64,000 nucleotides of DNA from Aquabacterium sp. OR-4. GTDB lineage: Bacteria > Pseudomonadota > Gammaproteobacteria > Burkholderiales > Burkholderiaceae_C. A program made the position numbers and the translations under genes. Positions 23,577 to 33,154 of this stretch are shown one piece after another (position 1 is the stretch's first letter; every line of letters starts with the position of its first letter). The DNA lies in assembly GCF_025290835.2 (NCBI RefSeq), contig NZ_JAOCQD020000001.1, forward strand, positions 2,418,001 through 2,482,000. Reading direction: 5' to 3'. Under the pieces are notes generated by a model, which had not been told where the DNA came from, ran no database searches, and worked only from the letters and a program-made list of their open reading frames with translations.

Positions 23577-24476
23577 ATGTCCATCCTCATCAACAAAGAC
23601 ACCCGCGTCATCACCCAGGGCATCACCGGCAAGACCGGCCAGTTCCATACCAAGGGCTGCCAGGGCTACGCCAACGGCCAGGCCGCCTTCGTGGCCGGCG
23701 TCAACCCGAAGAAGGCCGGCGAGAGCTTCGAAGGCATCCCGATCTACGCCAGCGTGAAAGAGGCCGCCCAGGCCCAGAGCGCCACGGTCAGCGTGATCTA
23801 CGTGCCGCCGGCCGGTGCCGCGGCCGCCATCTGGGAGGCGGTGGAAGCCGACCTCGATCTGGCGATCTGCATCACCGAAGGCATTCCGGTCAAGGACATG
23901 CTGGAAGTGCGCAACAAGATGAAGGCCAAGGAGGCCGCCGGCGGCAAGAAGACGCTGCTGCTGGGCCCCAACTGCCCGGGCCTGATCACGCCCGACGAGA
24001 TCAAGATCGGCATCATGCCGGGCCACATCCACCGCAAGGGCCGCATCGGCGTGGTCAGCCGCTCGGGCACGCTGACCTACGAAGCCGTGGCGCAGCTCAC
24101 CGAGATCGGCCTGGGCCAATCGAGCGCGGTCGGCATCGGCGGCGACCCGATCAACGGCCTGAAGCACATCGACGTGATGCGCCTGTTCAACGACGATCCC
24201 GACACCGACGCGGTGATCATGATCGGCGAGATCGGCGGCCCCGACGAGGCCGAGGCCGCACGCTGGGTGAAGGATCACATGAAGAAGCCGGTGGTCGGCT
24301 TCATCGCCGGCGTCACCGCCCCTCCGGGCAAGCGCATGGGCCATGCCGGCGCGCTGATCTCGGGCGGCGCCGACACCGCCGACGCCAAGCTGGCGGTGAT
24401 GGAGGAGTGCGGCTTCACCATCACCCGCAACCCCAGCGAGATGGGCAAGCTGCTCAAGGGCCTGCTCAAGCTCTGA
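23577..24476 (+). CDS. sucD: Succinate--CoA ligase (ADP-forming) alpha subunit
   Basis: CoA-binding subunit with the phosphorylated histidine, 299 residues. The Rossmann-like N-terminus has QGITGKTGQFHTKGCQGYA; the active-site His lies in GHAGALISGG near 250, and GPNCPGLI and IGIGGDPINGL-type strands are present (VGIGGDPINGLKHID). AGGAGAAATTCAA precedes the ATG at 23577. It forms a two-gene operon with sucC; a G10 run begins 10 bases after its stop. Confidence 0.97.
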   Translation: MSILINKDTRVITQGITGKTGQFHTKGCQGYANGQAAFVAGVNPKKAGESFEGIPIYASVKEAAQAQSATVSVIYVPPAGAAAAIWEAVEADLDLAICITEGIPVKDMLEVRNKMKAKEAAGGKKTLLLGPNCPGLITPDEIKIGIMPGHIHRKGRIGVVSRSGTLTYEAVAQLTEIGLGQSSAVGIGGDPINGLKHIDVMRLFNDDPDTDAVIMIGEIGGPDEAEAARWVKDHMKKPVVGFIAGVTAPPGKRMGHAGALISGGADTADAKLAVMEECGFTITRNPSEMGKLLKGLLKL

Positions 24477-24486
24477 GCGTCGCCCC

Positions 24487-24496
24487 GGGGGGGGGG
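24487..24496. repeat. Homopolymer tract G10 after sucD
   Basis: Ten consecutive G follow CCCC shortly after the sucD stop; the remainder of the 168-base gap to the secretin gene has a GC-rich dyad (GAGCGC...GCGCTC) that might terminate sucCD. Such a run is also prone to sequencing length errors. Confidence 0.7.
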
Positions 24497-24644
24497 CCGA
24501 GCGCTGCGCCGCGCCGCACTGCGCGCCCGCGCTCCGGCCCCCTCGCCGCATCGCTTGACCCTTCTTTGATCGCCGCACACATGGCGCGGTGATGTGGGCC
24601 GGCAGCATGCGCGTCCGTTTCTGCCCGGATGCCCCGCTGCCCCG

Positions 24645-26879
24645 ATGCCGCCCACCTTTGCCCATGCCCGCCGGCAGACCGCCTGCCGTGCCGCCGCCGG
24701 CACACCGCCGCAGCGCCTGCCGGCCCTGCTGCTGATCGCCGCCCTGGGCCAGCCGGCCTGGCCGGCCCCTACCGCTGCACCCACTGCTGCACCGGCCACC
24801 TCGCCCGCCACCGCGCCCGCCACCTCGCCCGCCCCCAGGCGATCGGCCCACCAGGCCGTGACGCTGAACTTTCCGTCGGCCGATGTCGAGACGGTGACGC
24901 GCGCCGTGGCGGCCCTGCTCAACCGGCCCATCCTGCTGGACCCGCGGGTCAAGGGCGCGCTGTCGCTCTACACCGAGCACGAAGTCAGCCCGGCACAGGC
25001 CTTCTCGATCTACCAGGCCGCGCTGCGCGGCCTGGGCTTTGCGGTGATCGACCGCGACGGCCTGCTCACCGTGCTGCCCGAGGCCGATGCCAAGCTGCAC
25101 GCCCGCGCACTGAGCACCGGCGCACCCGCCAGCGTGCCGGCCGGCGACCCGGTATTGACCCAGGTACTGCGGCTGCAGCACGAGAACGCGCAGAACCTGG
25201 TGGCGGTGCTGCGGCCGCTGATCACGCCCAACAACACGGTCAACGTCAGCCCCGGCAGCAATGCGCTGGTGATCACCGATTACGCCAGCAACCTCAGGCG
25301 CCTGGCCACCCTGGTGGCGGCGCTGGACGTGCCCAGCGCCAGCGATGTGGAGATCATCCGCCTGCAGCACAGCACGGCCAGCGAGCTGGCGGCCACGGTG
25401 CTCAAGCTGGTGGCCGAGGGCAGCGCGGGCGCGGGCGGCACCGCCGGCGGTGGTGCGATGCCGGCGCCCACCGTCACCGCCGATGCCGCCAGCAACGCGC
25501 TGCTGGTGCGCGCCGCCACGCCGGCGCGGCTGGCCGCGGTGCGTGCGCTGGTGGCCCGGCTCGACCAGCCGGCCGCCGATGGCGAGGGCCTGGGCAGCCA
25601 CCTGGTGCACCTGCGCCATGCCGATGCCACGCGCCTGGCCCAGGTGCTGCGGGCGGCGTTTCCCAACCTGGGTGGCAGCGGCGCCGGTGGCGCGGCGGGG
25701 GTGGCCTCATCGGGCGGTGGCCAGGCCGGTGGTGGTGGTGGTGGCGGTGGCAGTGCCGGCGTGTCAGCCGAGGCCGCGGGCAGCAGCAGCAGCGCCAGAT
25801 CGGGCGCCTCGTCCAGCGCGGCCACCACGCCGGTGGCGGCCACCGCGGCGCCCAGCACCGGGGGCGGCATCCAGGCCGATCCGGCCACCAACACACTGGT
25901 GATCAGCGCCACCGGGGCGCAGTTCCGCAAGATCCGCGCACTGATCGATGGCCTGGATTCGCGCCGCGCCCAGTTGTATGTGGAATCGGTGATCGTCGAG
26001 GTCGACGCCAGCAAGGCCGTGGATGTGGGCCTGCAATGGAAGTCGATCTTCAACCTCTCGGCCACCAGCACGCTGAGCCTGGGCGCGCTGGTGATGGCGC
26101 TGCGGGCCACGGCGGGCACCAACATCCTGTCCACCGCCAACCTGGTGACGCTGGACAACGAGGAGGCCAAGATCGTGGTCGGCCAGAACGTGCCCTTCGT
26201 CACCGGCAACTACACGGTGGGCACCAGCAGCAGCCCGTTCCAGACCATCGAGCGCAAGGACGTCGGCATCACCTTGCGGCTGCGCCCGCAGATCGGCGCC
26301 GACAACACCGTGCGGCTGTCGATCTACCAGGAGTCGTCGGCGCTTTCCACCACCACCGCCACCGGCACCAGCAATGCCGGGCCGACCACGCACAAGCGCT
26401 CGATCGAATCGACGGTGGTGGTCGACGACGGCAAGTTCATTGTGCTGGGCGGCCTGATCGAGGACAGCCTCAGCACCGCCGATGCGTCGGTGCCGGGCCT
26501 GGCCAGTTGGCCGCTGCTGGGCGGGCTGTTCCGCAGCCAGTCGCGCACCCGGGCCAAGAGCAATCTGGTGGTGTTTTTGCGGCCGCACATCATGCGCGAC
26601 GAGGCCGGCATGAACCGGGTGAGCGCCGCGCGCTACAGCGACATGCGCTCCGCGCAGGCCAGCGTGCCGGCCGAGGGCCCGCCGCTGCTGGACGAGCACA
26701 GCCTGCCGCGCCTGCCGGCGCTGGCAGCGCCCGCGGTGCCGCCGGGCCAGTCGGGCCAACCGGGCCTGCCGGGCCTGCCGGGCCAGTCTGGCCAACTGGG
26801 CCCGGATGCCCTGCCGATCACCGCGCCCGGCAACGCGCCCGGCACCGCGCCACCCCCCGCATCGACCACCACGCCTTGA
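24645..26879 (+). CDS. Secretin of the GspD type with shortened barrel region
   Basis: Outer-membrane secretin of a type II secretion system or relative, 744 residues from ATG 24645. A signal peptide (LPALLLIAALGQPAWPAP) and Ala/Thr/Pro linker precede N0 (VTLNFPSADVETVTRAVAAL), N1 (VLRLQHENAQNLVAVL), N2 (IIRLQHSTASELAATV) and N3, which holds a Gly/Ser-rich insertion of about 75 residues. The secretin core includes TLDNEEAKIVVGQNVPFVTG, ERKDVGITLRLRPQI and VVVDDGKFIVLGGL. Between VDVGLQWK and LGALVMALRATAGTNILS only about 12 residues remain, where GspD proteins usually have some 60-80. A GTG at 24594 would add 17 residues. No other gsp gene is nearby, so partner genes must be elsewhere if it works. 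Confidence 0.85.
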   Translation: MPPTFAHARRQTACRAAAGTPPQRLPALLLIAALGQPAWPAPTAAPTAAPATSPATAPATSPAPRRSAHQAVTLNFPSADVETVTRAVAALLNRPILLDPRVKGALSLYTEHEVSPAQAFSIYQAALRGLGFAVIDRDGLLTVLPEADAKLHARALSTGAPASVPAGDPVLTQVLRLQHENAQNLVAVLRPLITPNNTVNVSPGSNALVITDYASNLRRLATLVAALDVPSASDVEIIRLQHSTASELAATVLKLVAEGSAGAGGTAGGGAMPAPTVTADAASNALLVRAATPARLAAVRALVARLDQPAADGEGLGSHLVHLRHADATRLAQVLRAAFPNLGGSGAGGAAGVASSGGGQAGGGGGGGGSAGVSAEAAGSSSSARSGASSSAATTPVAATAAPSTGGGIQADPATNTLVISATGAQFRKIRALIDGLDSRRAQLYVESVIVEVDASKAVDVGLQWKSIFNLSATSTLSLGALVMALRATAGTNILSTANLVTLDNEEAKIVVGQNVPFVTGNYTVGTSSSPFQTIERKDVGITLRLRPQIGADNTVRLSIYQESSALSTTTATGTSNAGPTTHKRSIESTVVVDDGKFIVLGGLIEDSLSTADASVPGLASWPLLGGLFRSQSRTRAKSNLVVFLRPHIMRDEAGMNRVSAARYSDMRSAQASVPAEGPPLLDEHSLPRLPALAAPAVPPGQSGQPGLPGLPGQSGQLGPDALPITAPGNAPGTAPPPASTTTP

Positions 26880-26900
26880 GCGCGGCGGCGGGCCTGGCCA

Positions 26901-28208
26901 TCAGCTGCCGCGCGGCGTCTCGTAGGCCAGGGCCAGGTGGCGGGCCAGCGCCTCGGCAAAGCCTTCGGCCCAGGGCTGGCCGGCGGGCAGGCCCATGCGC
27001 TGCCAGATCTCGAGGTACAGCGCCCAGCAGCGCGCGGCATCGGCGGTGGACGCCGAACCGATGGCGCGCTCGAAAGCCTGCGGCGCCAGCGTGCGGCCCA
27101 TGCGCTCGGCGCTGGCGTCCACCGCGTCGAGCAGGCGCTCCTGGTGCTGCAGCAGATCGCTGCAGGCCTGGGCCACGGCGGCACCGGGGTCGGCATGGGT
27201 CAGCAGCGCGTACATGGCCTGGGCCGACTCGCCGGCCAGGCGCAGCGGGTTGGGCTCGCCATCCAGCACCGCCGGTGGCCGCGCGCCGATGCGGTTGCGC
27301 ACCCGGGCCTGCTGCGCCAGCAGGTGGTGCAGGCCGCCCACCGCGGCCTGTGCCAGCGCGGCCACGCGCAGCGTGAGCTGCAGCGCATCTTCACTGGCCA
27401 GCACCGAGGCCGGCAGGCCCAGGCCATCGGCCAGCGCATTGCGCACCGCCTGCGCACCGGCAGCCGACAGCTCGCCGCCGCGCGGCGGGTGGGCCAGGGC
27501 GGGCGCTGGCCGGTGCAACCCGGCCGGCCCGGGCGCCGGGGCCCCGGCGGCCAGCACCGGGCCGGGGCGGGCCGGCGATGCGTGCGGCGATGTGTGCGGC
27601 GATGTGTGCGGCAACGAGGGTGACGTGGGCGCGGACGCACCCGGCGCAGCCGGCGCACCCGGCACCCCGCGCGGCCGGCGTGCGGCGCGCGGCGGCTGGG
27701 CCATGCGGGTGAGGCCCAGGTCGGCCTCGTGCGCGGCACCCTGCGCCACATCGGCCGCCGGCACAGGCACCGGCACCGACACGGGACTGGGCAGTGCGGC
27801 CGGCATGACAGCCGGCATCGGCGTCGCGCCGGGCGCCAGCCGCGGGGCGCCCACGGTGCGTGCGGCCAGCGGGCTGGCGTTGACCGTGGCATCCACCATC
27901 GCCAGGCGCACCTGGTAGGGCCCCAGCGTGATGCGGTCGCCATGCTGCAGCAGGCGATCGGTGCGCAGGCGCTCGGTGTCGTCGTTGACGAAGGTGCCGT
28001 TGGTCGACAAGTCGCGCAGCAGCACACCGCGTGCGGTGACCATCAGCTCGCAGTGCCGGGCCGACAAGGCCAGCGTCGAATCAGGAATCGGCCAGTTGGC
28101 GGCAGGATCGCGGCCGATCACGAAACGTGGCGTGCCATCGGGCCATTGCACCTCGGCACGAACGCCGGGGGCCAGTTCGGCCCCGCGCAGGATCTTCAGC
28201 GACACCAT
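26901..28208 (-). CDS. FHA-domain protein of the type VI secretion (TagH/ImpI) kind
   Basis: 435 residues from ATG 28206-28208. The N-terminal FHA phosphothreonine-binding domain (about 1-105) has FVIGRDPAANWPIPD, SARHCEL and LLRDLSTNGTFVND with the conserved GR, SxxH and NG. A Pro/Ala-rich linker with TSPHTSPHTSPHASP repeats spans about 120-240. The C-terminal helical domain (about 245-435) resembles the one in TagH/ImpI proteins, which take part in threonine-phosphorylation control of type VI secretion. No other tss genes are in the window. It is convergent with the secretin gene, 21 bases apart. The 194 bases upstream to the gltA terminator hold only its promoter region. Confidence 0.75.
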   Translation of the reverse strand: MVSLKILRGAELAPGVRAEVQWPDGTPRFVIGRDPAANWPIPDSTLALSARHCELMVTARGVLLRDLSTNGTFVNDDTERLRTDRLLQHGDRITLGPYQVRLAMVDATVNASPLAARTVGAPRLAPGATPMPAVMPAALPSPVSVPVPVPAADVAQGAAHEADLGLTRMAQPPRAARRPRGVPGAPAAPGASAPTSPSLPHTSPHTSPHASPARPGPVLAAGAPAPGPAGLHRPAPALAHPPRGGELSAAGAQAVRNALADGLGLPASVLASEDALQLTLRVAALAQAAVGGLHHLLAQQARVRNRIGARPPAVLDGEPNPLRLAGESAQAMYALLTHADPGAAVAQACSDLLQHQERLLDAVDASAERMGRTLAPQAFERAIGSASTADAARCWALYLEIWQRMGLPAGQPWAEGFAEALARHLALAYETPRGS

Positions 28209-28402
28209 GGCGGCGGTTTCGGGTCGGGGTTGCGGGCGGGCCAGGGCCGCAGAACGGCTGGCCATCTGCCGCCCATGCTGGCTGCAATGCCGGCCCGGGT
28301 GGCAGGGCAGTATCGGCGCCCGCCAGCGCCGCCACAAGGGGCGCCGGCCCGGGGCCACCGCCCGAATCAGGGGCGCAACAACGCCGAACGCGGCGCCGGG
28401 GC

Positions 28403-28429
28403 AAAAAAAAGGCCACGCATCGCGTGGCC
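28403..28429 (-). terminator. Rho-independent terminator of the sdh-gltA operon
   Basis: On the minus strand an 8-bp stem (GGCCACGC, 28411-28418, with 28422-28429; 3-nt loop) is followed by eight T. It lies 48 bases past the gltA stop and closes the sdhCDAB-sdhE-gltA operon. Confidence 0.93.
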
Positions 28430-28476
28430 TTCGGGCGGGCCGGCAGGCGCGTGGCCGGCCGGCAGGCGGCTGAAGA

Positions 28477-29790
28477 TCAGCTGCGGGCAGCCAGCGGCTT
28501 GACGTCGCGGCGCGGCGCGCCAACGAACAGCTGACGCGGACGGCCGATCTTGTACTCGGGGTCGGCGATCATCTCGTTGAGCTGGGCGATCCAGCCCACC
28601 GTGCGCGCCAGCGCAAACACGGCGGTGAACAGCTGCACCGGGATGCCGATGGCGCGCTGCACGATGCCGGAGTAGAAGTCGACGTTCGGGTAGAGCTTGC
28701 GCGCCACGAAGTAGTCGTCTTCCAGCGCGATCTTCTCGAGCGCCATCGCCAGCTTGAACAGCGGGTCGTTCTCGAGGCCCAGCTCGGTCAGCACTTCCTT
28801 GCAGGTTTCCTGCATCAGCTTGGCGCGCGGGTCGTAGTTCTTGTAGACGCGGTGACCGAAGCCCATCAGCTTGACGCCGGAGTTCTTGTCCTTCACCTGG
28901 CTCATGAACTCGCCGACCTTGGCCACGCCGCCCATCTTCTGGATGTCTTCCAGCATGTTCAGGCAGGCCTCGTTGGCACCACCGTGCGACGGGCCCCACA
29001 GGCAGGCCACGCCGGCGGCGATGGCGGCAAACGGGTTGGTGCCCGACGAGCCGCACAGGCGCACCGTGGAGGTGCTGGCGTTCTGCTCGTGGTCGGCGTG
29101 CAGGATGAAGATGCGGTCGAGCGCGCGCTCGATCACCGGGTTCACCTTGTAGTCCTCGCACGGCGTGCCAAACATCATGCGCATGAAGTTGCCGGCGTAC
29201 GACAGCTCGTTGCGCGGGTACATGAAGGGCTGGCCGACGCTGTACTTGTAGGCCATGGCCACCAGCGTGGGCATCTTGGCGATCAGGCGGATGGCCGAGA
29301 TCTCGCGGTGCTGCGGGTTATTGATGTCGGTGCTGTCGTGATAGAAGGCCGACAGCGCGCCGACCAGGCCGGTCAGCACGGCCATCGGGTGCGCATCACG
29401 ACGGAAGCCGCGCAGGAAGAACTGCATCTGCTCGTTGACCATCGTGTGGTTGTTGACGAGCTTGTGGAAGTCTTTCTGCTGCACCGCATTGGGCAGATCG
29501 CCGTTGAGCAGCAGGTAGCAGGTGTCGAGGAAGTCGCACTGCACCGCCAGTTGCTCGATCGGGTAGCCGCGGTACAGCAGCTCGCCCTTGTCGCCATCGA
29601 TGTAGGTGATGGTCGAGTTGCAGCTGGCCGTGCTGAGAAAGCCCGGGTCGTAGGTGAACTTGCCCGTCTGGCCGTAGAGCTTGCGGATGTCGATCACATC
29701 CGGACCGATGCTGCCCTTGTAGATGGGCAGATCCATGCTGGGGCTGCCGTCGGAGAAGGACAGCGTTGCTTTCACGTCGGAGGGGGTCAT
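28477..29790 (-). CDS. gltA: Citrate synthase (type II, hexameric class)
   Basis: Condenses oxaloacetate with acetyl-CoA. 437 residues from ATG 29788-29790 ([20 protein letters not shown]). The fold core shows the catalytic His regions in [16 protein letters not shown] and [15 protein letters not shown], the Asp-bearing [17 protein letters not shown], and [20 protein letters not shown] two codons earlier is not needed. It is last of the operon sdhC-sdhD-sdhA-sdhB-sdhE-gltA, 25 bases behind sdhE, and is followed by a strong terminator. Confidence 0.97.
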   Translation of the reverse strand: MTPSDVKATLSFSDGSPSMDLPIYKGSIGPDVIDIRKLYGQTGKFTYDPGFLSTASCNSTITYIDGDKGELLYRGYPIEQLAVQCDFLDTCYLLLNGDLPNAVQQKDFHKLVNNHTMVNEQMQFFLRGFRRDAHPMAVLTGLVGALSAFYHDSTDINNPQHREISAIRLIAKMPTLVAMAYKYSVGQPFMYPRNELSYAGNFMRMMFGTPCEDYKVNPVIERALDRIFILHADHEQNASTSTVRLCGSSGTNPFAAIAAGVACLWGPSHGGANEACLNMLEDIQKMGGVAKVGEFMSQVKDKNSGVKLMGFGHRVYKNYDPRAKLMQETCKEVLTELGLENDPLFKLAMALEKIALEDDYFVARKLYPNVDFYSGIVQRAIGIPVQLFTAVFALARTVGWIAQLNEMIADPEYKIGRPRQLFVGAPRRDVKPLAARS

Positions 29791-29815
29791 GGGCAATTCC
29801 CTTTGTGGTCAGTGT

Positions 29816-30124
29816 CTAGACGGTCGGAACAGGCGTAGCACGCAACATACCCAGCACCTCGCTCACCTCGGGGCGAGCGAGCTCACCCTCGGGCTCGCGA
29901 CGGGCGAGCAACAGATCCAGCAGGTCGTTATCGGCCAATTCGGTCAGCGCCTGAAGGCCGTCGGCGTGGCGCACCGTGAGCGTGGCCTCGTGGCGCTGGA
30001 AAAACCGCTCGATGAACAGGTCGTTCTCGAGCAGGCCGCGGCGGCAGCGCCATTTGAGACGGCTGAGCTCGGTGCCGCCGATCAGGGCACTGCCGTTCTC
30101 GCCGTCTTGGGCTGGAGTGTTCAT
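29816..30124 (-). CDS. sdhE: FAD assembly factor SdhE
   Basis: Small helical protein (102 residues) that promotes covalent flavinylation of SdhA. The conserved SdhE signature is WRCRRGLLENDLFIERFF (RGxxE near residue 30), followed by LTELADNDLLDLLLARREP. The ATG at 30122-30124 is chosen over an in-frame GTG two codons upstream. It lies between sdhB (67 bases upstream) and gltA (25 bases downstream), the standard Burkholderiales arrangement. Confidence 0.93.
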   Translation of the reverse strand: MNTPAQDGENGSALIGGTELSRLKWRCRRGLLENDLFIERFFQRHEATLTVRHADGLQALTELADNDLLDLLLARREPEGELARPEVSEVLGMLRATPVPTV

Positions 30125-30191
30125 CGCCACGCTTGCTGGAGCCTGTCGGTGGGGTGTGGATGTGTTGCGGCAGGCGCTGGCTGGGCGGCGC

Positions 30192-30893
30192 TCAGACGGC
30201 GCGACGCACCATCAGTTCCTTGATCTTGCCGATGGCCTTGGTGGGGTTCAGACCCTTGGGGCAGACATCGACGCAGTTCATGATGGTGTGGCAGCGGAAC
30301 AGGCGGTACGGGTCTTCGAGGTTGTCGAGGCGGCCGGCGGTGTCTTGGTCGCGGCTGTCGGCAATGAAGCGATAGGCCTGCAGCAGGCCGGCCGGGCCGA
30401 CGAACTTGTCGGGGTTCCACCAGAAGCTGGGGCAGCTGGTCGAACAGCTCGCGCACAGGATGCACTCGTACAGGCCGTTCAGCTCGTCACGCTCCTCGGG
30501 CGACTGCAGGCGCTCCTTCTCGGGCGGCTGGGTGTCGTTGACCAGGTAGGGCTTGATCGAGTTGTACTGCTTGAAGAACTGCGTCATGTCCACGATCAGG
30601 TCGCGGATGACCGGCAGGCCCGGCAGCGGCTTGAGCACCACCACGCCCGGCAGGTCGCGCATGTTGGTCAGGCAGGCCAGGCCGTTCTTGCCGTTGATGT
30701 TCATGGCATCGGAGCCGCACACGCCTTCGCGGCAGCTGCGGCGGAAGCTCAGCGTCGGGTCCAGCGCCTTCAGCTTGAGCAGCGCGTCGAGCAGCATGCG
30801 CTCGTTGCCGTCCAGCTCGACCTCGAGGGTCTGCATGTAGGGCTTGGCGTCCTTGTCCGGGTCGTAGCGGTAGATCTGGAAGGTCTTCTTCAT
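30192..30893 (-). CDS. sdhB: Succinate dehydrogenase iron-sulfur subunit
   Basis: 233-residue electron-transfer subunit of complex II. The N-terminal ferredoxin domain binds [2Fe-2S] with SCREGVCGSDAMNINGKNGLAC (about 54-75); the C-terminal domain binds [4Fe-4S] and [3Fe-4S] through CILCASCSTSCP and CHTIMNCVDVCPKGLNP. It sits 21 bases after sdhA and passes electrons from the SdhA flavin to the membrane anchor. The start MKKTFQIYRYDPDKD matches the family length. Confidence 0.98.
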   Translation of the reverse strand: MKKTFQIYRYDPDKDAKPYMQTLEVELDGNERMLLDALLKLKALDPTLSFRRSCREGVCGSDAMNINGKNGLACLTNMRDLPGVVVLKPLPGLPVIRDLIVDMTQFFKQYNSIKPYLVNDTQPPEKERLQSPEERDELNGLYECILCASCSTSCPSFWWNPDKFVGPAGLLQAYRFIADSRDQDTAGRLDNLEDPYRLFRCHTIMNCVDVCPKGLNPTKAIGKIKELMVRRAV

Positions 30894-30914
30894 GATGGTT
30901 TCCTGCGACCTGGC

Positions 30915-32726
30915 TTAGAAAGTACGAACCTTCGGGGGCACCGAATCCACCGTCAGCGGCTGGAGGTTCACCGGCTTGTAGTCGAGGCGGTTGCCTTCGC
31001 TGAACCACAGGGTGTGCTTCATCCACTCCTTGTCGTTGCGGCCCAGCGGGAACTCGGCGTCGTCGGCGCCACGTTCGTAGTCCTTGACGGTGTGGGCGCC
31101 GCGGCACTCGTGGCGGGCGGCCGCACCTTCGATGGTGGCCTGTGCCGCCTCGATCAGGTTGGCCACTTCCAGCGCCTCGATGCGGGCGGTGTTGAAGACC
31201 TTGCTCTTGTCCTTGAGCGTGATGCCGTTGACGCGCTCGCGGATGGCTGCCACGGCGTGCGTGCCGGCGGTCATCAGCTCTTGCGTGCGGAACACCGCGG
31301 CGTGCTTCTGCATCGTTGCGCGCAGGTCGTTGGCCACGTCTTGCGCGTACTCGCCGCCGGTCGAGGCGTCGAGCTTGGCAATGCGCGCCAGCGAGTAATC
31401 AGCGGCGTCGGCCGGCAGATCCTTGTGGTTGCGCGGGGCCTTGGCCAGCGCATCGACGATGTGGTTGCCGGCGGCCTTGCCGAACACCAGCAGGTCGAGC
31501 AGCGAGTTGGTGCCCAGGCGGTTGGCGCCGTGCACGCTGACGCACGAGCACTCGCCCACCGCGTACAGGCCGTTGATCACGCTGTTGGGGTTGCCGTTCT
31601 TCGGCGCCACCACCTGGCCGTTGATGTTGGTGGGGATGCCACCCATCTGGTAGTGGATGGTCGGCACCACCGGGATCGGTTCCTTGGTGATGTCGACGTT
31701 GGCGAAGTTGTGGCCGATCTCGAACACGCTGGGCAGGCGCTTGAGAATGGTGTCGCCGCCCAGGTGGGTCATGTCGAGCACCACGTAGTCCTTGTTGGGA
31801 CCGCAGCCGCGACCTTCCTTGATCTCCTGGTCCATGCAGCGCGAGACGAAGTCGCGCGGCGCCAGATCCTTCAGCGTGGGCGCATAGCGCTCCATGAAGC
31901 GCTCGCCATTGCAGTTGCGCAGGATCGCGCCCTCACCGCGGCAGCCTTCGGTGAGCAGCACGCCCGCACCGGCCACGCCGGTGGGGTGGAACTGCCAGAA
32001 CTCCATGTCTTCGAGCGGGATGCCGGCGCGCGCCGCCATGCCCAGGCCGTCGCCGGTGTTGATGAAGGCGTTGGTGCTGGCGGCATAGATGCGGCCGGCG
32101 CCACCGGTGGCGAACAGCGTGACCTTGCCTTCGAGGATGAAGACATCGCCGGTCTCCATCTCGAGCGCGGTGACGCCCAGCACATCGCCCGAGGCGTCGC
32201 GGATGATGTCGAGCGCCATCCATTCCACAAAGAACTGCGTGCGCGCCTTCACGTTCTGCTGGTACAGCGTGTGCAGCATGGCGTGGCCGGTGCGGTCGGC
32301 CGCGGCGCAGGCGCGCTGCACCGGCTTTTCACCGTAGTTGGCGGTGTGGCCGCCGAACGGACGCTGGTAGATCGTGCCGTCGGGGTTGCGGTCGAAGGGC
32401 ATGCCGAAGTGCTCGAGCTCGTACACCACCTTCGGCGCCTCGCGGCACATGAACTCGATGGCGTCCTGGTCGCCCAGCCAGTCCGAGCCCTTGACCGTGT
32501 CGTAGAAGTGGTAGTGCCAGTTGTCCTCGGCCATGTTGCCGAGCGAAGCACCGATGCCGCCCTGCGCCGCCACCGTGTGGCTGCGGGTGGGGAACACCTT
32601 GGAGAGCACCGCCACGTTCAGACCGGCACGGGCCAGCTGCAGCGAGGCGCGCATGCCGGAACCGCCGGCACCGACGATCACCACGTCGAACTTGCGGCGG
32701 GCGACGGAAGACTTGATGTTGGCCAT
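30915..32726 (-). CDS. sdhA: Succinate dehydrogenase flavoprotein subunit
   Basis: 603 residues; oxidises succinate to fumarate on the inner face of the cytoplasmic membrane. FAD site VVIVGAGGSGMRASLQLA (about 15-32), the covalent FAD histidine in SHTVAAQGGIGASLGN (about 50), active-site HPTGVAGAGVLLTEGCRGEGAIL and GANRLGTNSLLDL are present. The ATG is at 32724-32726, 30 bases after sdhD. Maturation should depend on SdhE encoded downstream. Confidence 0.98.
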   Translation of the reverse strand: MANIKSSVARRKFDVVIVGAGGSGMRASLQLARAGLNVAVLSKVFPTRSHTVAAQGGIGASLGNMAEDNWHYHFYDTVKGSDWLGDQDAIEFMCREAPKVVYELEHFGMPFDRNPDGTIYQRPFGGHTANYGEKPVQRACAAADRTGHAMLHTLYQQNVKARTQFFVEWMALDIIRDASGDVLGVTALEMETGDVFILEGKVTLFATGGAGRIYAASTNAFINTGDGLGMAARAGIPLEDMEFWQFHPTGVAGAGVLLTEGCRGEGAILRNCNGERFMERYAPTLKDLAPRDFVSRCMDQEIKEGRGCGPNKDYVVLDMTHLGGDTILKRLPSVFEIGHNFANVDITKEPIPVVPTIHYQMGGIPTNINGQVVAPKNGNPNSVINGLYAVGECSCVSVHGANRLGTNSLLDLLVFGKAAGNHIVDALAKAPRNHKDLPADAADYSLARIAKLDASTGGEYAQDVANDLRATMQKHAAVFRTQELMTAGTHAVAAIRERVNGITLKDKSKVFNTARIEALEVANLIEAAQATIEGAAARHECRGAHTVKDYERGADDAEFPLGRNDKEWMKHTLWFSEGNRLDYKPVNLQPLTVDSVPPKVRTF

Positions 32727-32756
32727 TTTGTTTGTCGTCTTTGTTTCAGTCGCCGG

Positions 32757-33119
32757 TCACAGGCGCCACAGCACCTGCACCGCCCAGCCGGCACAGCCGA
32801 CCAGCCACGCGATGGTGGCCACCTGCAGCGTCAGGCGCATGCCCACCGGCTTCACGTAGTCCATCCACACGTCGCGCACGCCCACCCAGGCATGCCACGA
32901 GAAGGCCACCACCACGACGAAGGTGAACACCTTCATCCACTGCTGGGCGAAGATGCCCGACCAGGCGTCGTAGCCCAGCGGGCCGCCGAAGATCACCTGC
33001 AGCAGCAGCAGCACCGCGTAGAGCACCACGATCACCGCGGTGGCGCGCTGGCTGAGCCAGTCGCGCAGGCCATAGTGCGCGCCAACGACCACGCGCTTCG
33101 AACCGTAATTGACAGCCAT
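32757..33119 (-). CDS. sdhD: Succinate dehydrogenase membrane anchor subunit SdhD
   Basis: 120 residues with three predicted transmembrane helices (about 25-45, 59-80 and 96-118). The family motif is seen as FSWHAWVGVRDVWMDYVKP with the heme-region His and the quinone-region Asp/Tyr. It anchors SdhAB and helps reduce ubiquinone. It follows sdhC by 35 bases on the same strand. Confidence 0.95.
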   Translation of the reverse strand: MAVNYGSKRVVVGAHYGLRDWLSQRATAVIVVLYAVLLLLQVIFGGPLGYDAWSGIFAQQWMKVFTFVVVVAFSWHAWVGVRDVWMDYVKPVGMRLTLQVATIAWLVGCAGWAVQVLWRL

Positions 33120-33154
33120 GGGTTCCAGTCCTTGTTGTTGTCAGCGAGCCGCGC

